A stretch of DNA of 64,000 nt, from assembly GCA_003116995.1 (NCBI GenBank), contig BDSL01000188.1, forward strand, positions 23,769 through 87,768. Reading direction: 5' to 3'. The DNA is from Yamagishiella unicocca (taxonomy: Eukaryota > Chlorophyta > Chlorophyceae > Chlamydomonadales > Volvocaceae). The notes under the pieces are model-generated. The model saw nothing but the letters and a program-made list of their open reading frames with translations, was not told where the DNA came from and did no database searches. The position numbers were made by a program, and so were the translations under genes. Positions 15,101-26,210 of this stretch are shown in pieces; position 1 is the first letter of the stretch, and every line of letters begins with the position of its first letter.

Positions 15101-18100
15101 TGTTCATGGAAAAGAGCTTCCTCTTCGTTCTCGAGGCTGCTGATCCGCGAAACTAGGTCCGCTACACGGCGAAGTAGGAGATCACGTTCGCCCGTCATTT
15201 CAGCAGCGTCGGCAGACAGCTCTGCCGTGCGAGCGTGTAGCTGCTCACGCTCGGCCTCGAGCGAATCCTTCGTCGCTTCCAGTGCCCGCAGTTGCTCTGC
15301 TAGCTCAGCCTGGTCAGCGCCGAGCTTGTGCAGCAAAAGGGCAGTCAGCTCTTTCTCTTCATTTAGCGAGCGAGCTTTCGCCTCCGCCGCTAGCCGCGCC
15401 TCCTTGTCTTGACGGGCCTTCAGATCAAGAGCAGAGAATCTGGCGGTGAGCTCATGCAGCTGCTGCTGGGTTCCGGACGTTGAAGTTGGATCACGCACTA
15501 TGGGTGCCGCCATGTTGGCGTCGTCACTTCGGCCCATGTGAAGCTGCTCCACGTCAGGTAGCGGGTTTGGACCCCGCAACGAAAGCTGCTGATTTGTTAT
15601 ATGCGATGGCAACGGGGTCGTCGGAGGAGATGTGCTCTGCGAGTGGCCTTCCGCAGACAAGCTGCGATGGGATGTTTGCTGATTGTGAGGGAACGTGCCG
15701 CAGATGGACGCCAGGTGCACCAAGATAACCGTTTGCGCATGCGTGTCGACCAGGCCAGCAGCTGCCTTATCGCAGTACTCTTTGGTTGCTAAAAGCGCCT
15801 GCTGCAACCGCTTGTTGTCCTCTTGGGACTCCTCAAGGGTGCACTGCATCATCGCCAATTTTGTACTAAGCAAATCGATCTGCTGTCGGGCGGTATCACG
15901 CTCGGCCGTCAGCAGGACGACTTGGGCTTGCATACCCACGCTGTCTACTGCCTCGTCAGTCGTCAGTGCCTGAGACGCAACAACGGCTTGCAGGACAGGT
16001 ATTGATGTGGCTGATGGTGACCTATCTGTGCCGCGGACACTGCTGAGTCTTTGAGCTGCCGCACGCTGCTCCTGCGTAGGGCAGCGGGGGCACCCAGATC
16101 AGCGGTCGGCTGCCAGCTTCTGGGCCCTGCACGGCACCCGAGCTGACTGCACTGCGCCCCCCTGGTCTGGGTGCCCCCACCGCGCATCCGTCGTTTTGCG
16201 CACGCATACCGCTGATGGTTTGGCCTACACTTTGTTCTGTAATCTTGGCAATTGTTGTTCTTCCATTCGTGCAAAGTGCGTAATGAGGATTTTCCACGAC
16301 ACCTTATGTGCGGTAACACCGTAGCGCACTGACCTGCAGAGTGCCGCCGGACGTGGGATAGATAGGAGGCTGCGGCATGGACAGGTTCTCGAGGAAGTCC
16401 CGGATGCTGGCCATGTGGGCATCGAGCTTCACAAGCCCCTGCACGCGTTGAAAAATCGGATCCAGTCCGTTCGTGTCGCTATGATCAGCAAAATATTATC
16501 AAGGCGTTGCCATAACTCTAGTAAAACACGCATCAGTACGGGTACGAAAAGGTACGACTGCCATACCGTCATACGTGTGTAGCAACACGTGCCTCGTGAA
16601 TGTGCGTTCGTGCATGCCATGCCTGTGCTGCTACAAGCATCCAAGCAACAAGGACACATGCCCGAGATTACCTGCGCTAGGACCTCAGCTGTGGGCGACT
16701 GCACATCCGCCAACGCCTCCTTGGCAGCGACAAGCTGAAACCGTGCCGCGACAAGCTCCTCCTGGGAAACTTGGAGCTTAGCGGTCGCTTTCGCTTGGTC
16801 ATGTTGCAGACTAACGACCTCGGCCTCGAGCTGCGTAAGGGAAGGCACCGACATCATCAATGGTGCCGAATATGCCTGGTGCGGCATAGCGCAGCTTAAT
16901 GCAGCTAGCAGCCCGAATAACGGTCATCCTGTGCCCGCAACTTACTCCGGCAAACAAAAGCTGCGCAGCATGCATCTCCGCGTCCAGCTCCTGCTCACGC
17001 TGTTTCGCCTCCTCAAGCTCACGCCGCAACCTGTGGACGGGTGAACATTCAAATATGGCAGCGATTGCCCGTTTATCTGAAAGACCCAGCGCACATTCGG
17101 CATCGGCCGTACTGCAATGCGGTGATGCTTAAGAAACCAAAACGTCATTGGATGATAACAATCTTGCTGGGGCATTCCTCGTATGATTGTCCATAGGGGT
17201 TATAAATCGTACCCTACGTTTGAGTTCGCATTACTCGGTAACTATTTTGAGGCTCCTAACTTAAGCGCAACATACCCAAGACAGACACAATGAATTGTCA
17301 CGGATTCCCGCGGCACTTGACATAAGTGATATTTCCCGGTGTCCAGCGTGTTCAGAGGGGACATCGCTTGTGCGCATGTAGAGAAGTCCGGGTATGCATA
17401 GCAGCCTTCACCATGCCATAATGAAACATACCTAGCGGATTCCTCCTCCAAGTCCTTCAGAGAGTCAGGAGCCCGCGGCCTGCCCGCCGTAAAGTTGCTG
17501 GATGACGAAAGCAAAGGGGACACCAAACATGCATCCCTGAGCTCGAGTTGCAGCTCCAAGACTCTTTTTGCGCCCTCGTCCGCTGCCTCTATGGCTTGAC
17601 AGGTGCGCTGTGTGCTGAGGGCGACCGCTTCGAAGCTGCGAGTGAGCTCCTGTGTGGCGCCAGACGCGTCCAAGAGTTCCGCCAGCCAGTTCACAGAGCC
17701 GACGATTTCCCCTATCGTAGACTTCGCTTCGTGCACCTGCTGCTGTGAGCATGCTGCCTCCGCAAACGCACGCTCCGCCTTTTCGTGTACGACAGCAAGT
17801 TGCTGCTGCAGTGCGGCTGCCTGCACTTGAAGGCTCGTCTGCGAATCGAGAGATTGGACAAATCCCATTTTCACGGACGCGCTCATACCAACGCTACGCA
17901 CGACTTGTAACCATAGGAACACGAAGGGGTGGCGTCCTGCCCTTCCTGACATGCATTGCAGTTCCTAAGCACCGGGGCCCGAGGTCCCGTGGTTCATGGT
18001 ACGAAAGCCGACATATGAGTCAATGCCCACTGTAAACCCATGCACACATGTCCCTGTATGTCACAGTCTCCCGGATGCAAGCTTTTGTCCCAGGACACGA

Positions 18101-18625
18101 AGAGTCAGGAACCCGGCTTCCACCCGCTCTTAAGTAACGCATACACAATACAATCCGTACCTCCAGAGACATCTTTTCCTCTGAGACCTGATTGTATTGC
18201 CTCTGCAAGCGATGCTGAACCAGCTGCGTAGCAGCCAGCTGCTTTTCATAGAAGGCGACCAGCTCGTCAGCGCCCTGCGGGGTAGCACCACACAAAGCAT
18301 GGCTCACGCTCTATGAAGGCGAACTACAAAAGGCACGATTAAATACCAAATGTCATATGCAGCTGAAACCATACGAACCTTTGGCACGGCAGGCTTTTCG
18401 CCGCCCTGAAGCCCAAAGGACATGAGGTCATCACTCACGTCCATAGTCAGGAGGGACTCCGCGCCATCGCGAACCTTCGTGCCGAGCCAGGGAATTAATT
18501 GCGTGCATGCTAACACGAGGAAACCTGGGCGACAGACGTCCCACCTGCGTCAATGGAATAGACTCCATCTGGCGCAACTCCAGTTCCAGCTCCAGCCCTG
18601 CAGAGCTGGAAGGGAGACGCTCCAT
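132..18625 (-). CDS. Giant multi-exon coiled-coil protein (3' end beyond the left edge)
   Basis: I do not recognise a specific family. The product is almost entirely long alpha-helical coiled coil (Gln/Glu/Ala/Leu/Arg-rich heptads), interrupted by Ser/Pro-rich linkers near 5040-5603, 5847-6332, 7415-7915 and 14000-15050. Exons inferred from splice sites, in transcript order: 18545-18625?, 18379-18500?, 18161-18274, 17433-17900?, 16946-17030, 16672-16875, 16334-16438, 11179-16071, 10314-10409, 9869-10150, 9541-9648, 8963-9151, 8572-8700, 8167-8450?, 7415-7915, 7248-7289, 6899-7138, 6700-6843, 5847-6332, 5040-5603, 4834-4931, 4657-4714, 4463-4582, 3937-4230, 2724-3554, 1809-2561, 132-1595. Queried boundaries are uncertain and the start ATG at 18625 is a guess. 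Nearly every junction is phase 0. The last exon ends at a GT donor at 131, so the gene continues leftwards. A structural role at centrosome/basal body, cytoskeleton or Golgi is inference from architecture only. It could be two adjacent genes, for example split at the 769-bp gap 10410-11178, although phase is kept across it. Confidence 0.8.
2760..3340 (-). repeat. Two tandem ~90-residue repeats in exon 2724-3554
   Basis: Two near-identical helical blocks each run QEQLTTAEARAADAESRA, then a TE(T)xLAT.L.ERDQLLARLQ segment, then AAEHATSVAAAERSEAEAAV followed by LAERAAADGRE. The second copy differs at only a handful of positions and the DNA is correspondingly similar (compare 2820-2960 with 3110-3250). 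This is a second, independent case of internal block duplication in the same gene. Confidence 0.85.
11179..16071 (-). other. 4.9-kb single coding exon of the giant coiled-coil gene
   Basis: This exon is one uninterrupted 1,631-codon reading frame between a good acceptor (CCCTACGCAG before 16071) and a GTCAAT donor after 11179, in phase with the exons on both sides. The frame extends upstream of its first internal ATG (15939) to the acceptor, so that ATG is probably not a start. Order in the protein: Ser/Pro-rich linker, helical segment, Ala-rich low-complexity stretch near 14580-15080, Ser/Thr-rich linker near 14100-14500, then long coiled coil with internal repeats near 12850-13715, and further coiled coil to the end. 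Such a long exon is unusual beside the 42-831 nt exons around it. Confidence 0.85.
12850..13715 (-). repeat. Three tandem ~90-100-residue coiled-coil repeats in the giant exon
   Basis: Three consecutive blocks each contain, in order, a YLQ(L/M)Q..HAL..SDLQ segment, an EEQLS(R/Q)LR..LQQ segment, a (Q)QRQ/AQCEA.(A/G)E(V/I/M) segment and a QQAA(E/Q)HES(R/Q)L(V/A)(E/D)L segment. They lie roughly at 13715-13447, 13437-13160 and 13120-12850. The nucleotide sequences are visibly similar as well, so this is a recent internal duplication and not only heptad similarity. Confidence 0.85.
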
Positions 18626-19436
18626 CTGCCAAGTTGAGTGTCACTTGGCTGCCTGCCCTTCAAGAGCACCGACTCAAAGCTGTTGCTCGTAATACTGTCC
18701 CATAGCAATCCTCTATTGAAGGAAGGCGTTGTAAGGTGCAACGTCTGGCGTTTGACTTCCGACAGCAGAGGGACTCAAAAAACATGTTTTACAGGACAGC
18801 AAACATCCTGAGCATATGGTATGTAAAAGGCAGTATTGGTAGTCCCCAGAATAACCGTCACAGGATGTTATGTCGCGCCAGGTGGGCCAGTAGGTCCAAT
18901 GTCGTCCAAGTACAATTGCCGTCCGCCCGTCCCCAAACAGACAAACTTGCTAGGCATAGGTCCCATGAGCTTGCCTGATTAAATCGAGTGCTTGGCAATT
19001 AAACAGCAACACGTGACATAATCTATTTACCTGCTCCATTTTACAAACGGCGCATCAGCGTACCAAAACGCAGAAGTGCTCGGCATTCCCGCTTACCTAC
19101 TCCCCAGATTCCGTGCTGGATTCCTAAAGACGCTTCCCGTCTAAAATTTGTGGCCGAAAGGTGCGCACAGCTAACAGTCCCCCGTTGGTGGCCGCCGCAT
19201 GCAGCGCGGCAAGGAGAATGCATTCGGCATGTGTTTCCATCCTACGCACGGTATGCTTTCGAGGGATCAAGCTACACCACTGTATGCAGTTGGTTCGTAG
19301 GCCGATCGGCACGTGAGGCTTCTGCTACCGCAGTTCCTATGCAGTAGACATACACGCCCCACTCCACCTACTAAATCGGCGCTCGTACACCACCCCAGTG
19401 TAGGACTTGGCCGCCATCTCTTCTGTCTAGGCCTAA
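18626..19436. other. Divergent intergenic region between the giant coiled-coil gene and the HAD phosphatase gene
   Basis: No convincing coding sequence on either strand. It should hold the promoters of both flanking genes, because they point away from each other. I see no clear TATA box. The start exon of the minus-strand gene is uncertain, so part of this stretch could be 5' UTR or an upstream exon. Confidence 0.4.
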
Positions 19437-21088
19437 ATGGATCCACAGCAGCCCATCCAGGCCAACGGCCAGCATTCCACGGCCTCTGCTCTTCCAATTA
19501 CCCCGGAACTGCTGCCCGCGGACGCCAAGGCTCTTGTTTTTGGTAGGCTTCTACCCGGGTTGTGAAGCGACTGTGCGTTGGATGCCCGATCCTTCTGCCT
19601 CCTGGCCCATGGACCGCCGAATGCGCTGGTCGTTGCGCATTCGCTGGTACCAAAACAGAGTTCCCCTAAAGCTCCCATGTCATACTTGATGGCCGGGCGC
19701 CTTTTGAATGGCTTGTGTTTGCTCATACTGTCACAGACTGTGATGGCACGCTTCTGGACAGCATGGGCATTCATTATGAGGCCTGGAAACATACGGCATC
19801 TCGGTTTAAGATAACTATCACGGCTGCAGCCATGGTAGAGCTTGCCGGTAAGCAATCGTTCGCTCGCCCAGTTGATTTCTGTCGCCCGTTGCCCAAAGGG
19901 AGCATGGCCTAGAAGGCTCACCTCCAACCCTCTTTCTATGATATTTGCAGGCAAACCTGTCAACGAGCTGCTCGACATCCTTGCTGAGCGGAGTGGCGTC
20001 TTGGTGACGCCGGAGGTGGGTTTACCAACTTGTGTTGGCAGCCTCCCCGTTCGCAATTGCTAGGCAGCTCGGTCAGCTACACCGGTGGTCCACAACCCAG
20101 TTTGCGGATGCAGTGAAGTGTTGCCAGGGTCTCGTCTCCCAAATCCCATGCCAAGGCTATCGAACAATTGTGCCTGCCGCAGCTTCGCCATGAGTTTTTC
20201 ACCACCAAGTCCAAGTACTATATCGAGCATGCACGGGAGGTGCGGCTATGTGTTATTGATGCCTATCCTGGATGTTAATTTGCGGCACGTCGCTTCAAAT
20301 GGTGGAGTGTCGTGAGGGCCGGCGAGGGTTGCCACGTGGAAATTTGTTTTAAGGTGCTGGAATGGTACGCCCACAGGCGGCTGTACGCCCACAGGCGGCT
20401 GTACGCCCACACGTCTTTACCCAGCCATTCCTGCACAGTTTGTGCAGTCCGCCGTGATCTAATTTGTTCGCAGTGTCGGCAAAATTGCGTTCAGGGGCTA
20501 CGGTCAGGAGTACCGCTATCTTATGACCCATGCGAGGTTCTCGGCTGTTGTAATAAGTACGGCAGATACGCATCATCAGCTGCGCATCGTCGCACGCGGC
20601 CCCTACGTCCGCGATCACTCGCAGGTGAAGGCAATTGACTTCGTCATCGACATCGTGCGAGCGGGCGCCTCGCGCGGTCTCCCCATGGCGGTGGCCTCCG
20701 GGGGGACCCGCAAGCACGTCATGGAGGGACTCACCTCCACGGGTCTTTTGCCGTACTTCGGCGCCATCGTATGTGGGGAGGACGTAAGTAATGGCAAACC
20801 CGCACCGGACGCGTTCCTCTTGGCCGCGCAGCAGCTTGGTGTGGACCCATCTGGCTGCGTCGGCTACGAGGACGCGGCGCTGGGTATGCAGGTGAGGTTG
20901 GCACCCTGCCAGGCAAGTTGCCTGGGCTCGTAGCTGTGGGGAAGCCCTTCTGCCGCTCCCTGTTCGCCGCCTTCGGAGTTTTCATTTCGCAACCCATCGT
21001 CCATACAACGCAGGCAATCCGGAATGCTGGGTACTTGTTGGCAGTGGACGTCACGCAGCTGCCCGGCTACCCACACCTGACGGACTGA
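19437..21088 (+). CDS. HAD-superfamily sugar-phosphate phosphatase (YqaB/beta-phosphoglucomutase-like)
   Basis: Six exons join in phase to 226 aa: 19437-19542, 19737-19847, 19951-20015, 20183-20239, 20625-20891, 21014-21088. All HAD motifs are present. Motif I is DCDGTLLDS (nucleophile Asp36, acid/base Asp38, split by intron 1). Motif II is AVASGGT (Ser138). Motif III is NGKPAPDAF (Lys171). Motif IV is GYEDAALGM (Glu195/Asp196). Residues between motifs I and II form a short helical C1 cap. Order and spacing resemble the bacterial fructose-1-phosphate phosphatase YqaB and the beta-phosphoglucomutase branch, which dephosphorylate or isomerise small sugar phosphates; the substrate here is not determined by sequence. 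The N-terminal ~30 residues precede the HAD core and are rich in Gln/Pro/Ser/Thr with no clear transit peptide, so a cytosolic location is the simplest reading. The first ATG opening this frame was taken as the start. Confidence 0.88.
20365..20411 (+). repeat. 18-bp tandem repeat in an intron of the HAD gene
   Basis: The unit GTACGCCCACAGGCGGCT occurs twice perfectly (20365-20382, 20383-20400) and starts a third, partial copy. It lies in intron 4 (20240-20624) and does not affect the coding frame. Confidence 0.9.
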
Positions 21089-22282
21089 AAAATCCCCTGC
21101 CGTGATTGGCGTGAGCTGAAGAAACCGAGAGCGATGGACTTCAGGGAAAGCGTGCCGCTGTTGCAGCGATGAGGGTGTGGGTGAGACGAGTGCGGGTGCC
21201 GAGGGAAGTATTGCTTAGCGCAGGTCCAAGCGATATGCCACGGGCGCGATTCCGTTGCGAGATGCGATGACGCGCTCCTGGCGAGGATGGTACAGGCCGT
21301 GGCGGCCTAGCACTGCTTACTTAACTGAGTGAGGACTCCGAGACTTTACCTTGAGCCAAAATGAGCATTTCTTTTCTGGTACTGAAGCATTCGTTGCTGG
21401 ATACTGTGATGCGGTGATGGTGGAGCGTGCTGGGGATGCAGTATGGAAGCGACCGGTGGACGACCGTTGTTGGACTATGGCAGTTGCACTTCTGGTACCT
21501 GTCGCTAGGCAGGTAGTGACGCAGCGAAGATATGGTGCGGGCCGCACATTGCAATCTACAATCTACCGCCGTGTTAGGTGCGGTGCAACATATCGCTCAC
21601 GTTCTAACGCCGATGCCTCATGGTCGCGTGTTTCCCGTTCAACGAAGCATGGAAAGCACGTCTGCAATGCCCAACGCAATCGACAGCTTCTGCGCAACCT
21701 ATGGGAATCGACTCCGTCGCTGGAGTAGTGATTGTTACAGCGCGCCGAAGACTGGGCATTCCAGGCAGCGAGCCTAGGTGCGCTCCTGAACGTGGCCAAC
21801 TGCCATCCCTGGGGCGCATCTGCCATTGGCTGCCGACACATTCAAACGTGTCCGTCTGTGTCCGTTGGCTTAGCATCCAACTGCAACGACAGCGCTAATA
21901 TAACTACCACAATTACCGGTAACCACATCTACCAGACAATGATAACCGCAGGGCGCAACACATGCCCTTAGTTTTGTCCGTTGTCACATTGAGTGTCGGG
22001 CATTTTGCCCGATGGTCCTACCTTCGGATCTAGAGCCCACTTGTTACGACACAGCACGTAACTTGCACATCAGGTGCCGGTTCCGATACCAAGTCGTCGG
22101 TTGGCTCCCCCTCCCTGCACAGCACGCTGTGTGCATTGGCAACACCTATCTTCGTGTTGCGAGGCATCCGCCAGTCCCTAACCACCGGTAGTTTGGCACC
22201 GCGTCATGAGAGGGGAGCGGTGCCTTGGCACCAGGACACGGCAGGATGGTGCCTAGTTATCAACGGTCACTGTGTCAGCGCG
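21089..22282. other. Non-coding stretch downstream of the HAD gene
   Basis: Open frames here are short, lack recognisable domains and do not join across plausible splice sites. The beginning should be the 3' UTR of the HAD gene. I see no nearby TGTAA polyadenylation signal in the first ~800 bases; the nearest clear one is near 22416, beyond the hairpin. Confidence 0.4.
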
Positions 22283-22404
22283 TTCACAAGACGGCCCCAG
22301 GGGGCACCAGCAGAACCAGCGAAGTGCTTCACCAGCTACTCCTAAGCGTAGCTGGTAAAGCACTTCGCTGGTTCTGCTGGTGCCCCCTGGGGCCGTCTTG
22401 TGAA
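22283..22404. repeat. 122-bp near-perfect inverted repeat (hairpin)
   Basis: A left arm starting TTCACAAGACGGCCCCAGGG is repeated in reverse complement to the right, ending CCCTGGGGCCGTCTTGTGAA. Arms are about 57 nt with one visible mismatch (a C/T difference that would be a G-U pair in RNA), around a loop of roughly 8 nt near 22340-22347. No target-site duplication is obvious in the flanks. It could be a miniature foldback transposable element or a small-RNA hairpin precursor; sequence alone does not decide. Confidence 0.85.
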
Positions 22405-22841
22405 CTTTTTAAAGTGTAAGGCAACATCGTAAACCATTGCAAGCAATCCAAAGGACCTATGGGAACTTGTAGCTCTCGACGACGGTGGGCGTTTTTCGGT
22501 TGTGACTTCTAGGAAGGCCACGCAACTAATATCCTCCAGCCAATTTGGTATTTTGCTGAAATTCCTAAAGCCTTTTTGTTGTAGGTTGTGAGCGCTTCGC
22601 AAGTCTCCCGTATACAAGACAAAACGAACAGGCGTACGCAGCGCACGAGAAGCAAGGTCGTGTTTTGGTAACGTGGGCTAAGAAGGCAGTGAGCTTATAG
22701 AACAACCTAAAATACAGCCCCTGAAGGGTCCTGGGCTGACCGAGACGTGGAGCCTCTAGCTTTCTTGGACGTGACCCCGCTACATGTGCAGATGGACTTG
22801 CGCTTCCATTCCAGACCACATACAAGATCGAAACTATCGCG

Positions 22842-25704
22842 GTGGCTGCAGCTCACGTTGTCTCTGTACCGTTTTATCTTTACGCGTGCACCAGCGATGT
22901 GACGGCACACGTCCAGGCTTCCCATGCTTTCGTCATGCGTACTGGTTCAAGTTTTGCATCTACATTCCAGATATTTTGTAAACGCGCTATACTCGTCGGC
23001 AGGTCGCCCTGCGGTTGCGGTGCCCCGACGGCCAACCGCAACGCAAGAGGCGGTGTCCCAGAGCTCGTACTCATACTCGTCCTTCTCCTGCTGCGACATC
23101 CGGCAACGCCGCATGCATCATCACGGACAGAGCAGTCCTTCAGCCGTCAAATGCGGCATTTGCAAATAGTAGAGCGAGGCGGCAGCAGCAGTGGCAGCCA
23201 ACGGGAACCCCCCAGGGTAGCATGTCCTGTGGACATCCTGAACGTGATGAACCTGCGGGACCTACTCTCACGACAAGGTGAGCCCTGGCCACAGTTGTTC
23301 GCATCAGTTAAGCTCATACATACCGCAAGCAAACCTTCCCTAGTTGCACTGAACCAATCATCATGGCCTCTTCACGTTACGTTACGGGGCTCAGCTGCCA
23401 GGGCAACATCTCCGCCAGGGCGATACCGCAACGACCTACCGCCCTGATATAATACCAAACCCCCGTACAGGCCAGGTGTCGCGCACCACATTATGGGACG
23501 AAAACAGCAGCTTCAGCAGTTCAATCTCATGCAGCGCATTGGTGTGTGCGCTAGTCCGGGCGGTGCTGCCAGCTGTGGACACGTGCGGCACTGGCGGCAC
23601 CGGCGGCATGGTGGAGGCACGGTCTGCACCACGGCAGCAACATGATCTTGGGCTGGCCGTGCTGGACACCATGCAGGCGTGCACGGGGGTCCTGGCTGCA
23701 CACCTAGCACTACCCCTGGCTGGTGTGCGGCGCGCAGCTCCCCCATGGCAGCCCTGGACCTCCACCCCCAGCAGCGCTGCAGCCAGCACTTGGTCCACAC
23801 CGTCATACAAAACGGATCCATCGGAAACCAATATAGATTATGCAGAGCAGCGAAACGGGCTGCTTGGCGGAAGCGGCGCCAAGGCAGCAGCGGCAGCGGC
23901 TGCGGGCCCGCTGCGCAGCTCGCACGCGGCTGCCGACTACGGAGCGCTGTTGCGCCGACTGGCGGCGTGCCCGCTCGACCCCGCAGCGGTGCGCACGTGC
24001 CTCCTACCGACGGTGACCGCGGGCCTCGATGCTGACGGTACGGCAGCTGCCGTGCGGCAGTGCTCCCACCTCAGTGCAGCCAGCATCCTACCTCCGGACG
24101 TGTGGTCCTTTTCTCGAGTGGCCGTTCCCCCGACGTCAGACGCCGGCCGCGCCAGCTGCGGCCAGGATAGTGCTGATGCGTACGGCGCTGGAGCCGCGGC
24201 GTCATTTGGAGCTGCAGCCTACCCGGACAACGCGCGGAACGCCAATTCAGAGGATGTGCCGTCCTCAGCCGGCGACGCTGGTGGATCTGCGGCTGGCGGT
24301 GCTGGCGGTGCGGGCAGTGCCGCAGCAGCAGGGGGGGACCTGACTGCGGCCACAGCGGCCACGCAAGTGACCTGGCGGGCGGGCTGCGCCTGCAAGCGAG
24401 TCTGGGAGCCGGTGTGCAACGCGGCCACGGAGCATCAGTATCCCAACCGGTGCTACGCGGACTGCCAGGTGGGCGAGGCGGCGTCAACCTAGGCGGCCGG
24501 ACCCGCAGCACAGTCGGGGGCCGCCCATTGGTTCGGGTGGGCGGGGCGGGGCGCCTGCTGGTGGGGGTAACTTCGCCTATGGGTCCTTACCTCCTGGTGG
24601 TGCCAACAGGTCGTACGACAACCCTATCTGCGGTGATACCATCACAAGTTATGCACGCCGTGGGTACGGCAGTCTGTCTGCTCTCACCAGCCCAGGCGGG
24701 CGCGGGCTCGGTGCTGCCGATCAAAGCGCTCACACTAGCGTACGCCGTCCGGAGCCAGCCACTTGCCCCGGTCCTTTTTGGATGTCATAGGCTTCCAACT
24801 CCCAACTCGCACGCTCTACACCCTGCTCTGTGCGGCCTCGTGCCTTGGGGTGTGACTGCTGTTGCGACCGCAGGCCGCAGCGCAGCAGACCGTGCCGTGT
24901 GGAGATTGGATGCGCCCACAGCTGCAAGGGAGCGCACCTGGCAGTGGCGCAACAGCCAGCGGTGCGCAGCCAGCGGGTTCCGCCACATCCGCAGCGACCG
25001 CCCTGAGTGCAACCACGACGCGCAGCCCCCCTGGCGCAACAGCTCCGCCTGTCGTTGCCGCTGTGGATGGCAACGCCATCGACAACGATCATCAGGAGGC
25101 GGCCGAGCATCGGGGCCCAGCCGACGCTTCTTCTATGTTTTCGGCGTCGACAGGCCGCTTGAAGGGAACGCCCGTGCTGCGAGCACCTGTAGCTGGCGGT
25201 GCGGCATCTGAAGAAGCACAACTGGCTACCCTGCTGGCCGAGATCCGCAGGCCGTTCCTTGCGTCCGTGCTGCCAGCCGACAGCAGCGGCAGTGAGACAA
25301 CGGCGCAGCCTTCGCAATCAGATCGGCGCCTTACGCTCCAGCTCCTATTGGCGCAGCTCCTGCAGCCGGCTGTTGAGCGGCTAACCGCACCCGACGCCTC
25401 GACGAGTCCGGAGCAGGCGCCGGCCGCGGCGCGAACAGCGGAGCACGGTGCTGGAGCATCCAGTCAGACCCACGGCATCTCCACGTCGGAACCGTTGGAC
25501 GGTGAGGGGAGTGCTGGGAGCGACAGCGGTGGGGGCCAGAGCGGCGGCACGAGTGCGTGTGGGGCGTTCAACGGCGGCCTTGCTGAAAGCATCGCCAACC
25601 AGGGGAACCTGCTCTGCCTGAATAGGTTACTGTACCTGCTCCACTTACTCGCCGCGGCCGGGCACAGCAATGACGTCTCCACCTCAGCCATTGAGTACGG
25701 GTAA
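22842..25704 (+). CDS. Ala/Gly/Ser-rich protein with one Kazal-type cysteine motif
   Basis: Three exons join in phase: about 22842-23277 (5' end uncertain; ATG at 23151 is an alternative start and upstream exons are possible), 23471-24468 and 24874-25704, ending in TAA. The middle exon carries CACKRVWEPVC, then QYPNRCYADC, and the next exon supplies QTVPC after the splice. That spacing (C-x-C-x6-VC ... Y-x-N-x-C-x3-C ... C) fits a Kazal serine-protease-inhibitor fold, which is normally extracytoplasmic. The rest is low complexity (Ala, Gly, Ser) with Leu-rich helical stretches near 23940-24060, 25220-25390 and the C-terminus. A hydrophobic LVLILVLLLL run lies in the first exon near 23067-23096 if the upstream ATG is used, and could be a signal or anchor segment. 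Function beyond the Kazal motif is not recognised. Confidence 0.6.
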
Positions 25705-26156
25705 CCTCCCGCAGCCAGAGGTGATGAGCGGCCCTTGCTGGACAGGTTGGACGCAGGCGCGGTTGATGGCCATGTCGCTGTATAGAACGGCAGCAACTTT
25801 GCTTGTCGCCTGGTTGTTTTTCGACAGAGGTTCATATAGACGAGCTGCAGCAACGGTCCTGCCGATTGCGGCGTAGGTTCCACATTATAAGTTCCATCCG
25901 GCAGCAGAGTGTTCCATTCGACAGCAAGAGTTGCATGCGGCAGCAGGAGTTGCATTCGGTTTGGAGGACTTGCATTCAGAAGCAGAGTTGCATTCAGAAG
26001 CAGAGTTCCATCCTGTCTATAAATGACAGCAAGTGTGTTGTGCCTAGGTGACGACGTACGGATTGCAGCCGTCGCATGCGTATAGTGGCACAAATGGAGG
26101 TGGGTTCCCGGTGGGGTAACACATGTGATCCAATTCTTGACTGACGGGGTAAAGGA
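25705..26156. repeat. Degenerate short tandem repeats downstream of the Kazal-motif gene
   Basis: Between about 25895 and 26015 the motif (A)GCAGAGTT(G/C)CATTC(A/G)G and relatives such as GCAGGAGTTGCATTCGG recur six or more times with variable spacing, on the plus strand. The nearest unit pair, TTGCATTCAGAAGCAGAG, is perfect. No gene is visible. The first part should be the 3' UTR of the preceding gene. Confidence 0.6.
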
Positions 26157-26210
26157 TAATCCGCGAATCCATGGCCGACAATCCAAGGGCGATGAAGGTG
26201 GTGGTCCAGA
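26157..26210 (+). repeat. Dispersed repeat, copy 1
   Basis: About 54 bases beginning AATCCGCGAATCCATGGCC and ending GATGAAGGTGGTGGTCCAG closely match 37839-37890 inside an MSH6 intron, and the first ~20 bases also match 40418-40440 in reverse orientation. This suggests a mobile-element end or small interspersed element. The full element boundaries cannot be set from three partial copies. Confidence 0.7.

Noticed and set aside
11095..15939. The 1,614-codon frame as a separate intronless gene starting at the ATG at 15939
   Set aside because: The frame continues upstream to a strong acceptor at 16072-16075 and joins the preceding and following exons in phase, so it is better read as one exon of a larger gene.
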